Source of the DNA: Pseudomonas extremorientalis
GTDB lineage: Bacteria > Pseudomonadota > Gammaproteobacteria > Pseudomonadales > Pseudomonadaceae
DNA length: 64,000 bases
Direction: 5' to 3'
Assembly (NCBI RefSeq): GCF_001870465.1
Contig: NZ_MDGK01000037.1
Coordinates: forward strand, 250,501 to 314,500
Shown here: in pieces, positions 26,062 to 35,421 of the stretch
Layout: the number at the start of each line of letters is the position of its first letter
Numbering within the stretch: position 1 is the stretch's first letter
Program-made: the position numbers and the translations under genes
Notes under the pieces: model-generated
What the model saw: only the letters and a program-made list of their open reading frames with translations
What the model was told of the DNA's origin: nothing
Databases searched by the model: none

Positions 26062-27768
26062 TTATTGCCCGGGCGCGGTCTGGCGCCAGGCTTGGGAGCG
26101 GCGCAACGCGCCACGTGAAGCCCACGCCAGCAGCAGCGAAACGCCGGCCGAAGTGAACAGGATCAGGGTCGACATGGCCGCCGCACCGCCCACGTTGCCG
26201 GCGTCATCCATGTTCAGCACGGCGACGGCGGCGAGGATGGTGTCGGGGCTGTAGAGGAAGATCGCGGCGGACACGGTGGTCATCGCCGACACAAACAGAT
26301 AGCGCACGATGTCCAGCAGCGCCGGCAGGCAGATCGGCACCGTCACCTTCAAGTAATGCCGGTACAGCGGCGCCTTGAGGGACAGCGCGGCGGCTTCGAA
26401 CTCGGCGTCGAGCTGGCGCAGTGCGGTGGTCGCGGTCATCTGTGCAGTGGTCAAATAATGCGCAATGGTGCACACCACCAGCAGGGTCATGGTTCCGTAG
26501 AACACATGCAGCGGATTGCCGTTGAGGTTGAAAAAGAACACGTAGCCCAGGCCCAGCACGAGGCCCGGCACGGCCATCGGCACGAAGCTGAGCATGCGCA
26601 GGGCCAGGTTGAGGCCCTTCTGGCCCTTGGTTTTTTCCATCAGGTAGGCGCCGGTGAAGATCAGCACGCTGCCGATCAACGCGGTGCACAGGGCCAGGGT
26701 CAGGCTGTTGCGGTAAGCCAGCCAACCGCCGCCGGCTGTGTCCTCGAACTGGTAATGGTTGAGGGACAGCGACAGGTTGTACGGCCAGAATTTCACCAGC
26801 GAGGAATACACCGCCATGCCGAACACCAACAGCAATACCGCGCAGATCAGCAGCACGATGGTCAGGTAGCAGGCGTCTCGCAAGGCCGATGGCACCGGTT
26901 GAAACACTTGCGCACGGCCGCTCATCGAGTCGCCGTGACGGCGGCGCAGCCAGGCATCCACCCCAAAGCTGAACAACGCCGGCAACAGCAACACCATGCC
27001 GATCAGCGCACCGCGCCCGAACTGCTGCTGGCCGACCACCGCCTTGTACGCCTCCAGGGCCAGCACCTGATAATCGCCACCCACCACCACGGGCACACCG
27101 AAGTCGGTGATGGTCAGGGTGAACACCAGGCAAAACGCGGCGAACACCGCCTGGCGCGTGGCCGGCCAGGTGATGCTGCGAAACGCCCGGGCCGGGCTGG
27201 CGCCCATGCTGGAGGCGGCATCGAACAAGCGTGCATCCGCCAGGGACAGCGCCGACAGCAGAATCATCAAGGCATGTGGGAAGGTGTAGATCACCTCCCC
27301 CAGCACAATGCCCCAGAAGCCGTAGATGTTCTCCGAAAGCAGCCCGCGCAGCATGCCCTGGTTGCCAAACAGATAGACCAGCGCAATGCCCGGCAGCATC
27401 GACGGCGCCATCAGCGGCAGCAGTGACATACCGCGCCAGATCGCCTTGCCGGGAATCAAGGTGCGTTGCAGGGCGTAGGCAAACAGGTAAGCCAGCGGTA
27501 CGACGATGGCCGCCACGCTCAGGGACACTTTCAGGCTATTGCCCAGCAGCCAATGGAAGTTGGCGCTGGTCACCAGCTCCCGCGCCGCCACCAGGCCACC
27601 GCCCTGCCCGGCCTCGCTGCTGAAACCGCGCCAGAAGATCGCCAGCAACGGCATCAATACAGCGATACCCAACAGCAACAGCCACAGCAGTTTGCCGCCG
27701 ACGACGAAAACTCTGTCGCCGGTTTCGGCGCGCGAAACCTGGCGTGGCAGTGTCATCACAGCAGCCAT
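26062..27768 (-). CDS. 2-aminoethylphosphonate-type ABC transporter permease (two-domain)
   Basis: A 568-residue inner-membrane permease in which two copies of the binding-protein-dependent transport domain are fused, as in TIGR03262-type AEP permeases. The first half contains SFALQRTL-like helices and an EAA-type loop near FDAASSMGASPARAFRSITWP; the second contains FEAAALSLKAPLYRHYLKVTVP. About twelve hydrophobic segments are visible. The start at 27768 (MAAVMTLPRQ) leaves one base between it and the ATPase stop; an alternative ATG lies at 27756. A single polypeptide thus supplies the whole membrane channel. Confidence 0.85.
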   Translation of the reverse strand: MAAVMTLPRQVSRAETGDRVFVVGGKLLWLLLLGIAVLMPLLAIFWRGFSSEAGQGGGLVAARELVTSANFHWLLGNSLKVSLSVAAIVVPLAYLFAYALQRTLIPGKAIWRGMSLLPLMAPSMLPGIALVYLFGNQGMLRGLLSENIYGFWGIVLGEVIYTFPHALMILLSALSLADARLFDAASSMGASPARAFRSITWPATRQAVFAAFCLVFTLTITDFGVPVVVGGDYQVLALEAYKAVVGQQQFGRGALIGMVLLLPALFSFGVDAWLRRRHGDSMSGRAQVFQPVPSALRDACYLTIVLLICAVLLLVFGMAVYSSLVKFWPYNLSLSLNHYQFEDTAGGGWLAYRNSLTLALCTALIGSVLIFTGAYLMEKTKGQKGLNLALRMLSFVPMAVPGLVLGLGYVFFFNLNGNPLHVFYGTMTLLVVCTIAHYLTTAQMTATTALRQLDAEFEAAALSLKAPLYRHYLKVTVPICLPALLDIVRYLFVSAMTTVSAAIFLYSPDTILAAVAVLNMDDAGNVGGAAAMSTLILFTSAGVSLLLAWASRGALRRSQAWRQTAPGQ

Positions 27769-27769
27769 C

Positions 27770-28834
27770 TCAGGCAAACACCTGCAGGCTGCGCGGCGGC
27801 AAGGCCACCCAGATGTGCTGTGCCCCCAGGCGCGGCATGGCTTCCGGGGCCAGTTCGGCGAGCAGCGGGTGGCCGGGCAATTGCTCCAGCTCAAAGCTCA
27901 TGCGGCAGCGGTTGCCAAGGAAGGTGATCTCGCGCACCTTGGCCGGGAACAGGTTTTCTTCATGCACCGGCGGGTTGACGCTGATCGCCTCCGGGCGACA
28001 GAACAGGCGCCCGGACTTGGCCATGCCGGCATCGTCGGCCAGGCGCATGTTCATCCCGCCGACCTGGGCGTGACTGGCACTGTTGCGGCTGAACGGCAGC
28101 CAATTGCCCTGGCCGACAAACTCCGCCACGAACGGCGTGGCCGGACGGTCGTAGATCTCCTGGGGCGTGGCGTATTGCTCGACCTTGCCGTTGTTCATCA
28201 CGGCGATACGGTCGGCCATCAGCATCGCTTCATCCTGGTTGTGGGTGACCATCAACGTAGTGATGCCCAGGCACCGTTGCAGTTGGCGCAGCTCGGTACA
28301 CAGATGCTCACGCACGCGGGCGTCGAGGGCCGACATCGGTTCGTCCAGCAACAACAACGAAGGCGCGGGCGCCAAGGCACGCGCCAAAGCGACGCGTTGC
28401 TGCTGGCCACCGGACAGCTGGCCGGGGTATTTCTTTTCGCTACCGACCAGGCCGACCAGTTCGAGCATCTGGCCAACACGCTGGCGCACTTCATCGCGAC
28501 CACTGCCGGTGAGGCCGTAGCCGATGTTCGCTTCAACGGTGAGGTTGGGAAACAACGCGTAGGACTGGAACAGGATGCCGTAGTCCCGCGCCTGGGGCGG
28601 CAGCAGGGAAACATCGCGGTCGCCCAGGTAAAGCTCGCCGCTGTCCTGGCGTTCCAGGCCGGCGATACAGCGCAGCAAGGTGGTCTTGCCGCAACCGGAC
28701 GGGCCCAGCAGGCACACCAGCTCGCCAGCGGCGACGTCCAGGGACACGTTGTCCAGCGCGGTAAAGGCGCCGAAGCGTTTCTGGATACCCCGCACCTTCA
28801 TGGGCGCGCCGGGTTGGGTCAGGGCTGTGTTCAT
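27770..28834 (-). CDS. 2-aminoethylphosphonate-type ABC transporter ATP-binding protein
   Basis: A 354-residue ABC ATPase. Walker A is GPSGCGKTT, the signature is LSGGQQQRVALARALA, Walker B is LLLLDEPMSALD, and the switch His is in MVTHNQDEA. A C-terminal TOBE-like domain follows. The start at 28834 (MNTALTQPG) lies behind GAGGTG; MPCMNT nine bases upstream is less well placed. It is the first gene of the transporter operon, ahead of permease and binding protein, and energises aminophosphonate import. Confidence 0.87.
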   Translation of the reverse strand: MNTALTQPGAPMKVRGIQKRFGAFTALDNVSLDVAAGELVCLLGPSGCGKTTLLRCIAGLERQDSGELYLGDRDVSLLPPQARDYGILFQSYALFPNLTVEANIGYGLTGSGRDEVRQRVGQMLELVGLVGSEKKYPGQLSGGQQQRVALARALAPAPSLLLLDEPMSALDARVREHLCTELRQLQRCLGITTLMVTHNQDEAMLMADRIAVMNNGKVEQYATPQEIYDRPATPFVAEFVGQGNWLPFSRNSASHAQVGGMNMRLADDAGMAKSGRLFCRPEAISVNPPVHEENLFPAKVREITFLGNRCRMSFELEQLPGHPLLAELAPEAMPRLGAQHIWVALPPRSLQVFA

Positions 28835-28973
28835 GCAAGGCACCTCATCGAACGGATGAGGGCCATGCTAGGGTGGCAATGCGTCCCTGATGTGGCAGAA
28901 AGGCAAAACGCGGCGATAGTGGTATTGGTGGATTTGGGTAGGGCTCTCAGTGCTGAGTGCCTGGTCTATCGCT

Positions 28974-29055
28974 ATCGGGGGCAAGCCCCCTCCCACATTA
29001 GACCCCGTTCTCATGTTGGAACTCGGTCAAGTGTGGGAGGGGGCTTGCCCCCGAT
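28974..29055. repeat. REP pair (REPIN)
   Basis: Inverted REP units at 28974-28997 and 29032-29055, between the lysR-type gene and the ABC ATPase gene on the same strand. The 246-bp gap also must carry the operon promoter near 28835-28960; no confident hexamers or LysR box were identified. Confidence 0.88.
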
Positions 29056-29080
29056 TGGCCCTCAAGGCGATCACCACGCT

Positions 29081-29944
29081 TCAGAGCGGCGACATTTCCT
29101 GCGCCAACCCCAGAAAAGCCGCCGGCAGGCGAGCACTTTTCCGTTCTTTGAGGCAGTACAGATACTCCGGAATCTGCGGCGCATTCTCGATGGTCAGCAC
29201 GCGCAATTGCGGGTCATGGGGCACTTCCTGACGGGCAATGATGCTGATGCCGATGTTGCGCAGCACCGCTTCACGAATCGACTCGCGGCTGCCGATTTCC
29301 AGCAGCGGTCCAAAGCTCACACCTGCACTCTGCAACAGTTCTTCGGTCAAACGCCGCGTGGTAGAGCCCGCTTCACGCATCAACAGCGTGTGCCCGGCCA
29401 ATGCGTTGAGCGGTACATGGTCGAGCTTGGCCAACGGATGGTTGCGGTGCACCGCCAGCACCAACGGGTCGGTGCCCAGTACGCGGCGAATCAGGCGTGG
29501 GTCTTCGAGCAGTTGCGAGGAGGCGGCAACGTCGACGCGGTAATCGTCCAGCGCTTCGAGTACCTGCTGGGAGTTGCCGATTTCCACCGACACTTCCACC
29601 TGCGGCAGGCGTTCGCGAAAGGCTTTGACCAGGTCGAGGATGTAGTACGGCGCCGTCGCGGCAATCCTCAGTGCGCCTTGGACCTGGCCGTTGTTGCGCA
29701 GGAAAAACTCGATATCCGCTTCCTGCTGCAACAGCGCCTTGACCATCGGCAGCAGCCGCGCGCCCTCGTCGCTGACGGTGAGGCGACGCCCGCCACGGTA
29801 GAACAATTCAATGCCGTATTGGCTTTCCAGATTGCGGATCTGGGTGGTGACCGTGGGTTGGCTCAGGCCGAGTTTTTTCGCCGCCTGGGTAATGCTGCCC
29901 AGGCGGGCGACCATATAAAACGCCTTCAACTCGGCACTCAGCAC
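29081..29944 (-). CDS. LysR family regulator associated with aminophosphonate catabolism
   Basis: A 287-residue LysR-type activator. The N-terminal winged HTH reads FYMVARLGSITQAAKKLGLSQPTVTTQIRNLE; the effector domain (about residues 90-285) fits the phosphonate-operon subfamily (TIGR03339). The start is a GTG (translated MLSAELKAF) behind GAGAGG. It lies just upstream of the transporter genes in the same direction and would be expected to induce them with an aminophosphonate or its breakdown product as effector; this is inferred from position and family. Confidence 0.85.
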   Translation of the reverse strand: MLSAELKAFYMVARLGSITQAAKKLGLSQPTVTTQIRNLESQYGIELFYRGGRRLTVSDEGARLLPMVKALLQQEADIEFFLRNNGQVQGALRIAATAPYYILDLVKAFRERLPQVEVSVEIGNSQQVLEALDDYRVDVAASSQLLEDPRLIRRVLGTDPLVLAVHRNHPLAKLDHVPLNALAGHTLLMREAGSTTRRLTEELLQSAGVSFGPLLEIGSRESIREAVLRNIGISIIARQEVPHDPQLRVLTIENAPQIPEYLYCLKERKSARLPAAFLGLAQEMSPL

Positions 29945-29960
29945 ACCACCCTCTCATCGT

Positions 29961-32213
29961 CTATTTGCGCAATAGGCGCAGGCCATTGAACACCACTAGC
30001 AAGCTCACGCCCATGTCGGCGAACACCGCCATCCACATCGTGGCCATGCCCAGGAAGGTGACCGCGAGGAAGATCGCCTTGATCACCAGCGCCAGGGCGA
30101 TGTTCTGCTTGAGGATACTCGACGTTTGCCGCGACAGACGAATGAAAGCCGGAATCTTGCGCAGGTCATCGTCCATCAAGGCCACATCAGCGGTCTCGAT
30201 GGCCGTGTCGGTACCCGCTGCAGCCATGGCAAAGCCGATCTCGGCGCGGGCCAGGGCCGGGGCGTCGTTGATGCCGTCGCCGACCATGCCCACGCGGTGG
30301 CCTTGGCCGTAGAGGGTTTCGATGGCTTGCAGCTTGTCGGTCGGCAACAGGTCGCCCTGGGCCTGGTCGATGCCAACCTGGGCGGCAATCGCCTGGGCGG
30401 TATGGGTGTTGTCACCGGTAAGCATCAGAGTCTTGATGCCCAGTTCGTGCAACTGCTGGATGGCTTCGCGGCTGCTGTCCTTGACCGTGTCGGCCACGGC
30501 GAACAGCGCCAGTGGGCCGGACTTGTCGAGCAGCAGCACCACGGACTTACCTTGCTTCTCCAGGGCGAAGAGTTTTTCTTCCAGCGCCGGCGAGCACAGG
30601 CCCAGGTCTTCCACCAGGCGGTGGTTGCCCAAATGGTAGGTTTCGCCGTTGATCTCGCCGCGCACGCCGCGACCGGCCAGGGCGGCGAAGTTATCCACAA
30701 TGTGGGTAGGCAGATTTTTATCCACAGCCGCATTGGCGATCGCCAGCGACACCGGGTGATCGGAACGCCCAGCCAGGCTGGCGGCCAATGCCGGTGCGCT
30801 GTCTTCGACGTTGGGGAACAGCGCCAGGTAATCGGTTTGCACCGGTTTGCCGTGGGTAATGGTGCCGGTCTTGTCGAGGGCCAGGTAGTCGAGCTTGTAA
30901 CCGCCCTCCAGGTACACGCCGCCCTTGATCAGGATGCCTTTGCGCGCTGCCGCCGCGAGGCCGCTGACGATAGTCACCGGGGTGGAAATCACCAGTGCAC
31001 ACGGGCAGGCGACCACCAGCAGCACCAGGGCGCGGTAGATCCAGTCGAACCAGGCACCGGCCATGAACAACGGCGGGATCACCGCCACGCCCAGGGCAAA
31101 CAGGAACACCGCCGGGGTGTAGATTTTCGAGAAGCTGTCGACGAAGCGCTGGGTCGGTGCCCGTGCGCCCTGGGCCTGCTCCACCGCGTGAATGATGCGC
31201 GCCAGGGTGGAGTTGTTGGCGGCGGCAGTGACTTTATATTCCAGGGAGCCAGCCTGGTTGATAGTGCCGGCGAAGACTTTGTCGCCCACGGTCTTTTCAA
31301 TCGGCAGGCTTTCACCGGTGATCGGCGCCTGGTCGATGGTGGATTGGCCAGCGGTGACTTCGCCGTCCAGGCCGATGCGCTCGCCAGGCTTTACCCGCAC
31401 GATGGCGCCAAGATCGATACTCTTGACCTCTTGTTCAGCCCAAGACCCATCAGCCTGCTGCACGGTGGCCTGCTCGGGCGTCATCTGCATCAAGCCGCTG
31501 ATGGCATTGCGCGCACGGTCCAGGGATTTGGCTTCGATCAACTCGGCCACGGTGAACAGGAACATCACCATCGCCGCTTCCGGCCACTGGCCGATCAGGA
31601 TCGCACCGGTTACCGCGATGCTCATCAGGGCATTGATGTTCAGGTTGAGGTTTTTCAGGGCAATCCAGCCCTTCTTATAGGTGGTGAGCCCGCCACTGAG
31701 GATCGACACCAGCGCCACGATGGCAATCACCCAGGTCGGCGCGGCGCTGGTGAAGTGCAGCACTTCGGCGCCCAGTGCGCCGATGCCGGACAACGCCAGC
31801 GGCCACCAGTGTTTCTTGGCGGGCGGTTCGGCGGCGGGTGTGCCTTCTTCGACGGGATCGGCCTGCATGCCCAGGGACTTGATGGCGTCGATGATCGGCG
31901 CGGTCGTCGGCAGATCGTGGGTGACACCGAGGATGCGGTTGATCAGGTTGAATTCCAGTTGCTGCACACCCGCAAGCTTGCCCAGTTTGTTCTGGATCAG
32001 CGTCTGCTCGGTGGGGCAGTCCATGGCTTCGATGCGAAAGGTGCTCAGCCGCGAGCCGGCGGTGGGCGCTTCGCTCAATTGCACCAACGCCGGGGCCGGG
32101 GTGCCGGAACAGCAGGCGCCGCCGTGGCCATGGTCATGCACAGGCGTGAGTTTTTTCGGGCCATGATCGTGATCATGCTCGTGTTTATGCGGGGTGTGGA
32201 TGGAATCGCTCAT
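29961..32213 (-). CDS. cadA: Cd2+/Zn2+/Pb2+-exporting P1B-type ATPase
   Basis: A 750-residue heavy-metal pump of the inner membrane. The N-terminus is histidine-rich (HKHEHDHDHGPKK and VHDHGHGG), followed by a Cys pair (CC, 34-35) and a metal-binding domain with DCPTE (65-69). Further landmarks are APITGES (actuator), the transmembrane CPC at 403-405, the phosphorylated Asp447 in DKTGTIT, and GDGINDAPAL. CPC plus the MerR-type cadR partner point to Cd/Zn/Pb export rather than copper. The start at 32213 begins at the His-rich leader; the longer frame crosses the promoter and is not used. Confidence 0.93.
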   Translation of the reverse strand: MSDSIHTPHKHEHDHDHGPKKLTPVHDHGHGGACCSGTPAPALVQLSEAPTAGSRLSTFRIEAMDCPTEQTLIQNKLGKLAGVQQLEFNLINRILGVTHDLPTTAPIIDAIKSLGMQADPVEEGTPAAEPPAKKHWWPLALSGIGALGAEVLHFTSAAPTWVIAIVALVSILSGGLTTYKKGWIALKNLNLNINALMSIAVTGAILIGQWPEAAMVMFLFTVAELIEAKSLDRARNAISGLMQMTPEQATVQQADGSWAEQEVKSIDLGAIVRVKPGERIGLDGEVTAGQSTIDQAPITGESLPIEKTVGDKVFAGTINQAGSLEYKVTAAANNSTLARIIHAVEQAQGARAPTQRFVDSFSKIYTPAVFLFALGVAVIPPLFMAGAWFDWIYRALVLLVVACPCALVISTPVTIVSGLAAAARKGILIKGGVYLEGGYKLDYLALDKTGTITHGKPVQTDYLALFPNVEDSAPALAASLAGRSDHPVSLAIANAAVDKNLPTHIVDNFAALAGRGVRGEINGETYHLGNHRLVEDLGLCSPALEEKLFALEKQGKSVVLLLDKSGPLALFAVADTVKDSSREAIQQLHELGIKTLMLTGDNTHTAQAIAAQVGIDQAQGDLLPTDKLQAIETLYGQGHRVGMVGDGINDAPALARAEIGFAMAAAGTDTAIETADVALMDDDLRKIPAFIRLSRQTSSILKQNIALALVIKAIFLAVTFLGMATMWMAVFADMGVSLLVVFNGLRLLRK

Positions 32214-32244
32214 TCTGTCGCGTCCGTAAAGGTGCCTGTTGCCA

Positions 32245-32275
32245 AGTAAAGACCCTGTAGCCACTATAGGGTCAA
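32245..32275 (-). promoter_or_regulatory. cadA promoter with CadR (MerR-type) operator
   Basis: Read on the minus strand: -35 TTGACC (32275-32270), a 19-bp spacer, and -10 TTTACT (32250-32245). The spacer is filled by a dyad, ACCCTATAG on one side and CTACAGGGT on the other (32251-32273). The over-long spacer and central dyad are diagnostic of MerR-family promoters, and the sequence closely resembles the known P. putida cadA operator. It lies between divergent cadA and cadR. Confidence 0.9.
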
Positions 32276-32298
32276 GCACCCATTTGGAGATTGTTGCG

Positions 32299-32739
32299 AT
32301 GAAGATCGGCGAACTGGCCAAACTGACCGACTGCCCGGTGGAAACCATCCGTTACTACGAGAAGGAAGGCCTGCTGCCTCCGCCGGCGCGCACCGACGCC
32401 AACTACCGCGTATACACCCAGGCACACACCGAGCGGTTGGTGTTTATCCGCAATTGCCGCAGCCTGGACATGACTCTGGAAGAAATCCGCAGCCTGCTGG
32501 GGCTACGGGACAGCCCCCAGGACCAGTGCGAAAGCGTGAATGCGCTGATCGACGAGCATATCCACCACGTGAAAGCGCGGATCGATGGGCTGTTGGCGTT
32601 GCAGGAGCAATTGCTGGACCTGCGCCAGCGCTGTGGCGGCGGGAATCAGTGCGGGATTCTGCAGCGGCTGGAAGTCAGCGGGAGTGTGCTGGCCAGTGAG
32701 GCTGAGCCCTCACATGTAGGGCGCAGCCATGGGCATTGA
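32299..32739 (+). CDS. cadR: Cd(II)/Pb(II)-responsive MerR family regulator
   Basis: A 146-residue MerR-type metalloregulator, the same size as P. putida CadR (147). The HTH reads MKIGELAKLTDCPVETIRYYEKEGLLPPPART. Metal-binding Cys residues occur at position 77 region (QCESVN) and in the C-terminal loop CGGGNQCGI; the tail SHVGRSHGH is histidine-containing as in CadR. It activates divergent cadA by untwisting the 19-bp spacer promoter on metal binding. The ATG at 32299 is preferred to an in-frame ATG 60 nt upstream that would lie in the operator. Its stop directly abuts the convergent thyA stop. Confidence 0.92.
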   Translation: MKIGELAKLTDCPVETIRYYEKEGLLPPPARTDANYRVYTQAHTERLVFIRNCRSLDMTLEEIRSLLGLRDSPQDQCESVNALIDEHIHHVKARIDGLLALQEQLLDLRQRCGGGNQCGILQRLEVSGSVLASEAEPSHVGRSHGH

Positions 32740-33573
32740 TCAGATAGCCACGTCGGCCTTGATGCTTGGGTCGGCGTCGTAGCCCACGATCTCGAAGTCT
32801 TCGAACTTATAGTCGTAGATCGACGCAGGTTTGCGCTTGATCACCAGTTCCGGCAGCTTCTTCGGCGTGCGCGCCAGCTGGGTGCGGATCTGGTCCATGT
32901 GGTTGCTGTAGGCGTGGGTGTCGCCGGTGGTGACGATGATCTCATGGGGGATCAGGTCGCACTGCTGGGCCAGCATATGGGTGAGCAAGGCCAGCGCGGC
33001 GGTGTTGTACGGCAGGCCGAGGAAGACGTCGGAGCTGCGGATATACAACTGCATCGACAGGTGACCGTCATGCACGAACGCCTGGTACAGCAGGTGGCAC
33101 GGTGGCAGGGCTTGTTTGCCGTTGCGGGCGTTTTCCTGGGGGCTCTTGGTTTCGTCCGGCAGGTACTCGACGTTCCAGCCGTGGAACAGGATGCGGCGGC
33201 TGTTGGGGTTGGTCTTGAGGGTGTGGACCATGTAGTCGATCTGGTTGATCTTGCCGCCGTCCTTGGTTGGCCAGGCGGTCCACTGTTCGCCGTACACCGG
33301 GCCCAGATCGCCATCTTCGGTGGCCCATTCGTCCCAGATGCGCACGCCGTTTTCGTTCAGCCACTTGATGTTGGTGTTGCCGCTCAACATCCAGATCAGT
33401 TCATTGGCAATGCTTTTGAAGTGAAGCTTCTTGGTGGTCAGCAGCGGGAAGCCGTCGGCCAGGTTATGCCGATACTGACGGGCAAACACGGCTTTGGTGC
33501 CGGTACCGGTGCGATCGCCCTTGGTCAGTCCATTGGTCACGACGTCGTTCAGTAGCTCGAGATATTGCTTCAT
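32740..33573 (-). CDS. thyA: Thymidylate synthase
   Basis: A 277-residue folate-dependent enzyme that makes dTMP from dUMP with 5,10-methylene-tetrahydrofolate. The catalytic Cys159 lies in [31 protein letters not shown] and [12 protein letters not shown] are the phosphate- and dUMP-binding segments. It starts at 33573 ([11 protein letters not shown]), 54 bp after the lgt stop, the usual lgt-thyA order in gammaproteobacteria. Its stop touches the cadR stop without any intervening base. Confidence 0.97.
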   Translation of the reverse strand: MKQYLELLNDVVTNGLTKGDRTGTGTKAVFARQYRHNLADGFPLLTTKKLHFKSIANELIWMLSGNTNIKWLNENGVRIWDEWATEDGDLGPVYGEQWTAWPTKDGGKINQIDYMVHTLKTNPNSRRILFHGWNVEYLPDETKSPQENARNGKQALPPCHLLYQAFVHDGHLSMQLYIRSSDVFLGLPYNTAALALLTHMLAQQCDLIPHEIIVTTGDTHAYSNHMDQIRTQLARTPKKLPELVIKRKPASIYDYKFEDFEIVGYDADPSIKADVAI

Positions 33574-33627
33574 GTTGGTACCCGTATCGTTGAAGCCCAG
33601 GCCAGATAAAGACCTGGGCATTCGAAT

Positions 33628-34440
33628 TTAAAGCGCGGTGTTCTTCAGAGGTTGCGGGCGGTTGTACGCCCACCACAGCAGGCCCAGGCCACCGATGATC
33701 ATCGGCAGGCTGAGGATCTGGCCCATGGTCACCCAACCGAACGCCAGGTAGCCCAGTTGCGCATCCGGCACACGCACGAACTCGACGATAAAGCGGAAGA
33801 TCCCATAGAACAGCGCGAACATGCCGGAAACCGCCATGGTCGGGCGCGGTTTGCGCGAAAAGATGTACAGGATAAGGAACAGCGCCACGCCTTCCAACGC
33901 AAACTGGTAGAGCTGCGACGGGTGGCGCGGCAGTTGCGCCGGATCGCTGAACGGCGGGAACACCATGGCCCACGGCACGTCGGTCGGCTTGCCCCACAAC
34001 TCGGCGTTGATGAAGTTGCCGATACGCCCGGCGCCCAGGCCGATCGGCACCATCGGCGCGACGAAGTCCATCAGTTGGAAGAACGACTTGCCGTTGCGGC
34101 GACCGAACCACCAGGCAGCGATCATCACACCGATAAAGCCGCCGTGGAACGCCATGCCGCCTTTCCATACTTCGAAGATCAATGTCGGGTTGGCGATGTA
34201 CGCGGACAGATCATAGAACAGCACGTAGCCGAGTCGCCCGCCGACAATCACCCCCATCGACAGCCAGAAGACCATGTCGGAGAGTTTCTCCTTGGTCCAG
34301 GTCGGGTCGAACCGGTTCAGGCGTCGGGAGGCCAGAAACCAGGCACCGCCGATGCCGATCAGGTACATCAACCCGTACCAGTGGATTTTCAGCGGACCGA
34401 TGGCCAGGGCCACCGGGTCGATCTGCGGGTAAGGCAGCAT
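33628..34440 (-). CDS. lgt: Prolipoprotein diacylglyceryl transferase
   Basis: A 270-residue inner-membrane enzyme that transfers diacylglycerol from phosphatidylglycerol to the lipobox Cys of prolipoproteins. About seven hydrophobic helices are visible. Signature segments are [22 protein letters not shown], and [13 protein letters not shown]. It probably shares a transcript with thyA downstream and perhaps with the TSUP permease gene 78 bp upstream. Confidence 0.96.
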   Translation of the reverse strand: MLPYPQIDPVALAIGPLKIHWYGLMYLIGIGGAWFLASRRLNRFDPTWTKEKLSDMVFWLSMGVIVGGRLGYVLFYDLSAYIANPTLIFEVWKGGMAFHGGFIGVMIAAWWFGRRNGKSFFQLMDFVAPMVPIGLGAGRIGNFINAELWGKPTDVPWAMVFPPFSDPAQLPRHPSQLYQFALEGVALFLILYIFSRKPRPTMAVSGMFALFYGIFRFIVEFVRVPDAQLGYLAFGWVTMGQILSLPMIIGGLGLLWWAYNRPQPLKNTAL

Positions 34441-34518
34441 TGCGACTCCTCGTTAAATCATTCGTTAGGCGTGCGGACCATGCCGGGCCGCGATTAAGCC
34501 TGCATTACTCAAGTTTTT

Positions 34519-35301
34519 TCAAAGCAAAAAGTTCAAACCGACACAGAACAGCAACCCGGCGAACAACCGCTTGAGCAACCGCGGCGACAAGCGATGCGCC
34601 AAGCGTGCGCCGAAACGGGCGAACACCATGCTGGTCAGGGCAATGCCCAACAGCGCTGGCAAATACACGAACCCTAGACTATGAGCGGGCAACAGCGGGT
34701 CATGCCAGCCCAGAATCATGAAACTTAATGCACTGGCCACCGCAATCGGCAAGCCACAGGCCGATGAAGTGGCCACCGCCTGCTGCATCGGCACGCTGCG
34801 CCAGGTCAGGAACGGCACGGTCAGCGAACCGCCGCCAATTCCGAAAATCGCCGAGGCCCAGCCGATAAACGTCCCCGCCACGGTCAGGCCAACCTTGCCC
34901 GGCACCGTACGGCTGGCCTTGGGCTTGACCTCCAGGGCCAGTTGCACGGCCACCAGCAAGGCAAACACGCCAATGATCTTTTGCAGGTGCGGGCCGGAAA
35001 TCGCCTCGGCAGTCAGCGCGCCAAAGCCGGCGCCAATCAGGATGCCCACGGTCATCCACACAAAGATCGGCCAACGCACCGCGCCCCGCCGGTGGTGTTC
35101 ACGCACGGCATTCACCGAGGTAAAGATGATCGTCGCCAGGGAAGTACCCACCGCCAAGTGGGTCAGCACCTGCGGGTCAAACCCCTGCAAGGTGAAGCTG
35201 AACACCAGCACCGGCACGATGATGATCCCGCCGCCCACGCCGAACAGCCCGGCGAGCACGCCCGCACAGGCGCCGAGCAGCAAATACAGCAGAAATTCCA
35301 T
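34519..35301 (-). CDS. TSUP family (TauE/SafE) membrane permease
   Basis: A 260-residue inner-membrane protein with about eight helices. The N-terminal LLLGACAGVLAGLFGVGGGIIIVPVLV and the repeat GWASAIFGIGGGSLTVPFL are the paired glycine-rich half-motifs of TauE/SafE exporters, which handle sulfite, sulfoacetate or related anions. The exact substrate cannot be read. It is upstream of lgt on the same strand and divergent from the NRDE gene. Confidence 0.88.
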   Translation of the reverse strand: MEFLLYLLLGACAGVLAGLFGVGGGIIIVPVLVFSFTLQGFDPQVLTHLAVGTSLATIIFTSVNAVREHHRRGAVRWPIFVWMTVGILIGAGFGALTAEAISGPHLQKIIGVFALLVAVQLALEVKPKASRTVPGKVGLTVAGTFIGWASAIFGIGGGSLTVPFLTWRSVPMQQAVATSSACGLPIAVASALSFMILGWHDPLLPAHSLGFVYLPALLGIALTSMVFARFGARLAHRLSPRLLKRLFAGLLFCVGLNFLL

Positions 35302-35421
35302 GGGAGCCCCCGAACCAAGTCCGGCATGTTAACGGATGGAAGGCATGCGACCCAACTGGATACGATGGAACGCCTCTGCTTGAGTGGGTAGAGTGGCTGA
35401 AAACACAAAAGGGATCGCCTG

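Noticed and set aside
27506..29989. An 827-codon open frame on the plus strand
   Set aside because: It lies antisense to the phosphonate permease, ATPase and LysR genes, runs through a REP pair, and its product has no recognisable domain. Long antisense frames are expected in GC-rich coding DNA with a third-position GC bias.
30126..32249. A 707-codon open frame on the plus strand
   Set aside because: Entirely antisense to cadA, which has all P-type ATPase motifs; the translation is low-complexity and unlike any family.
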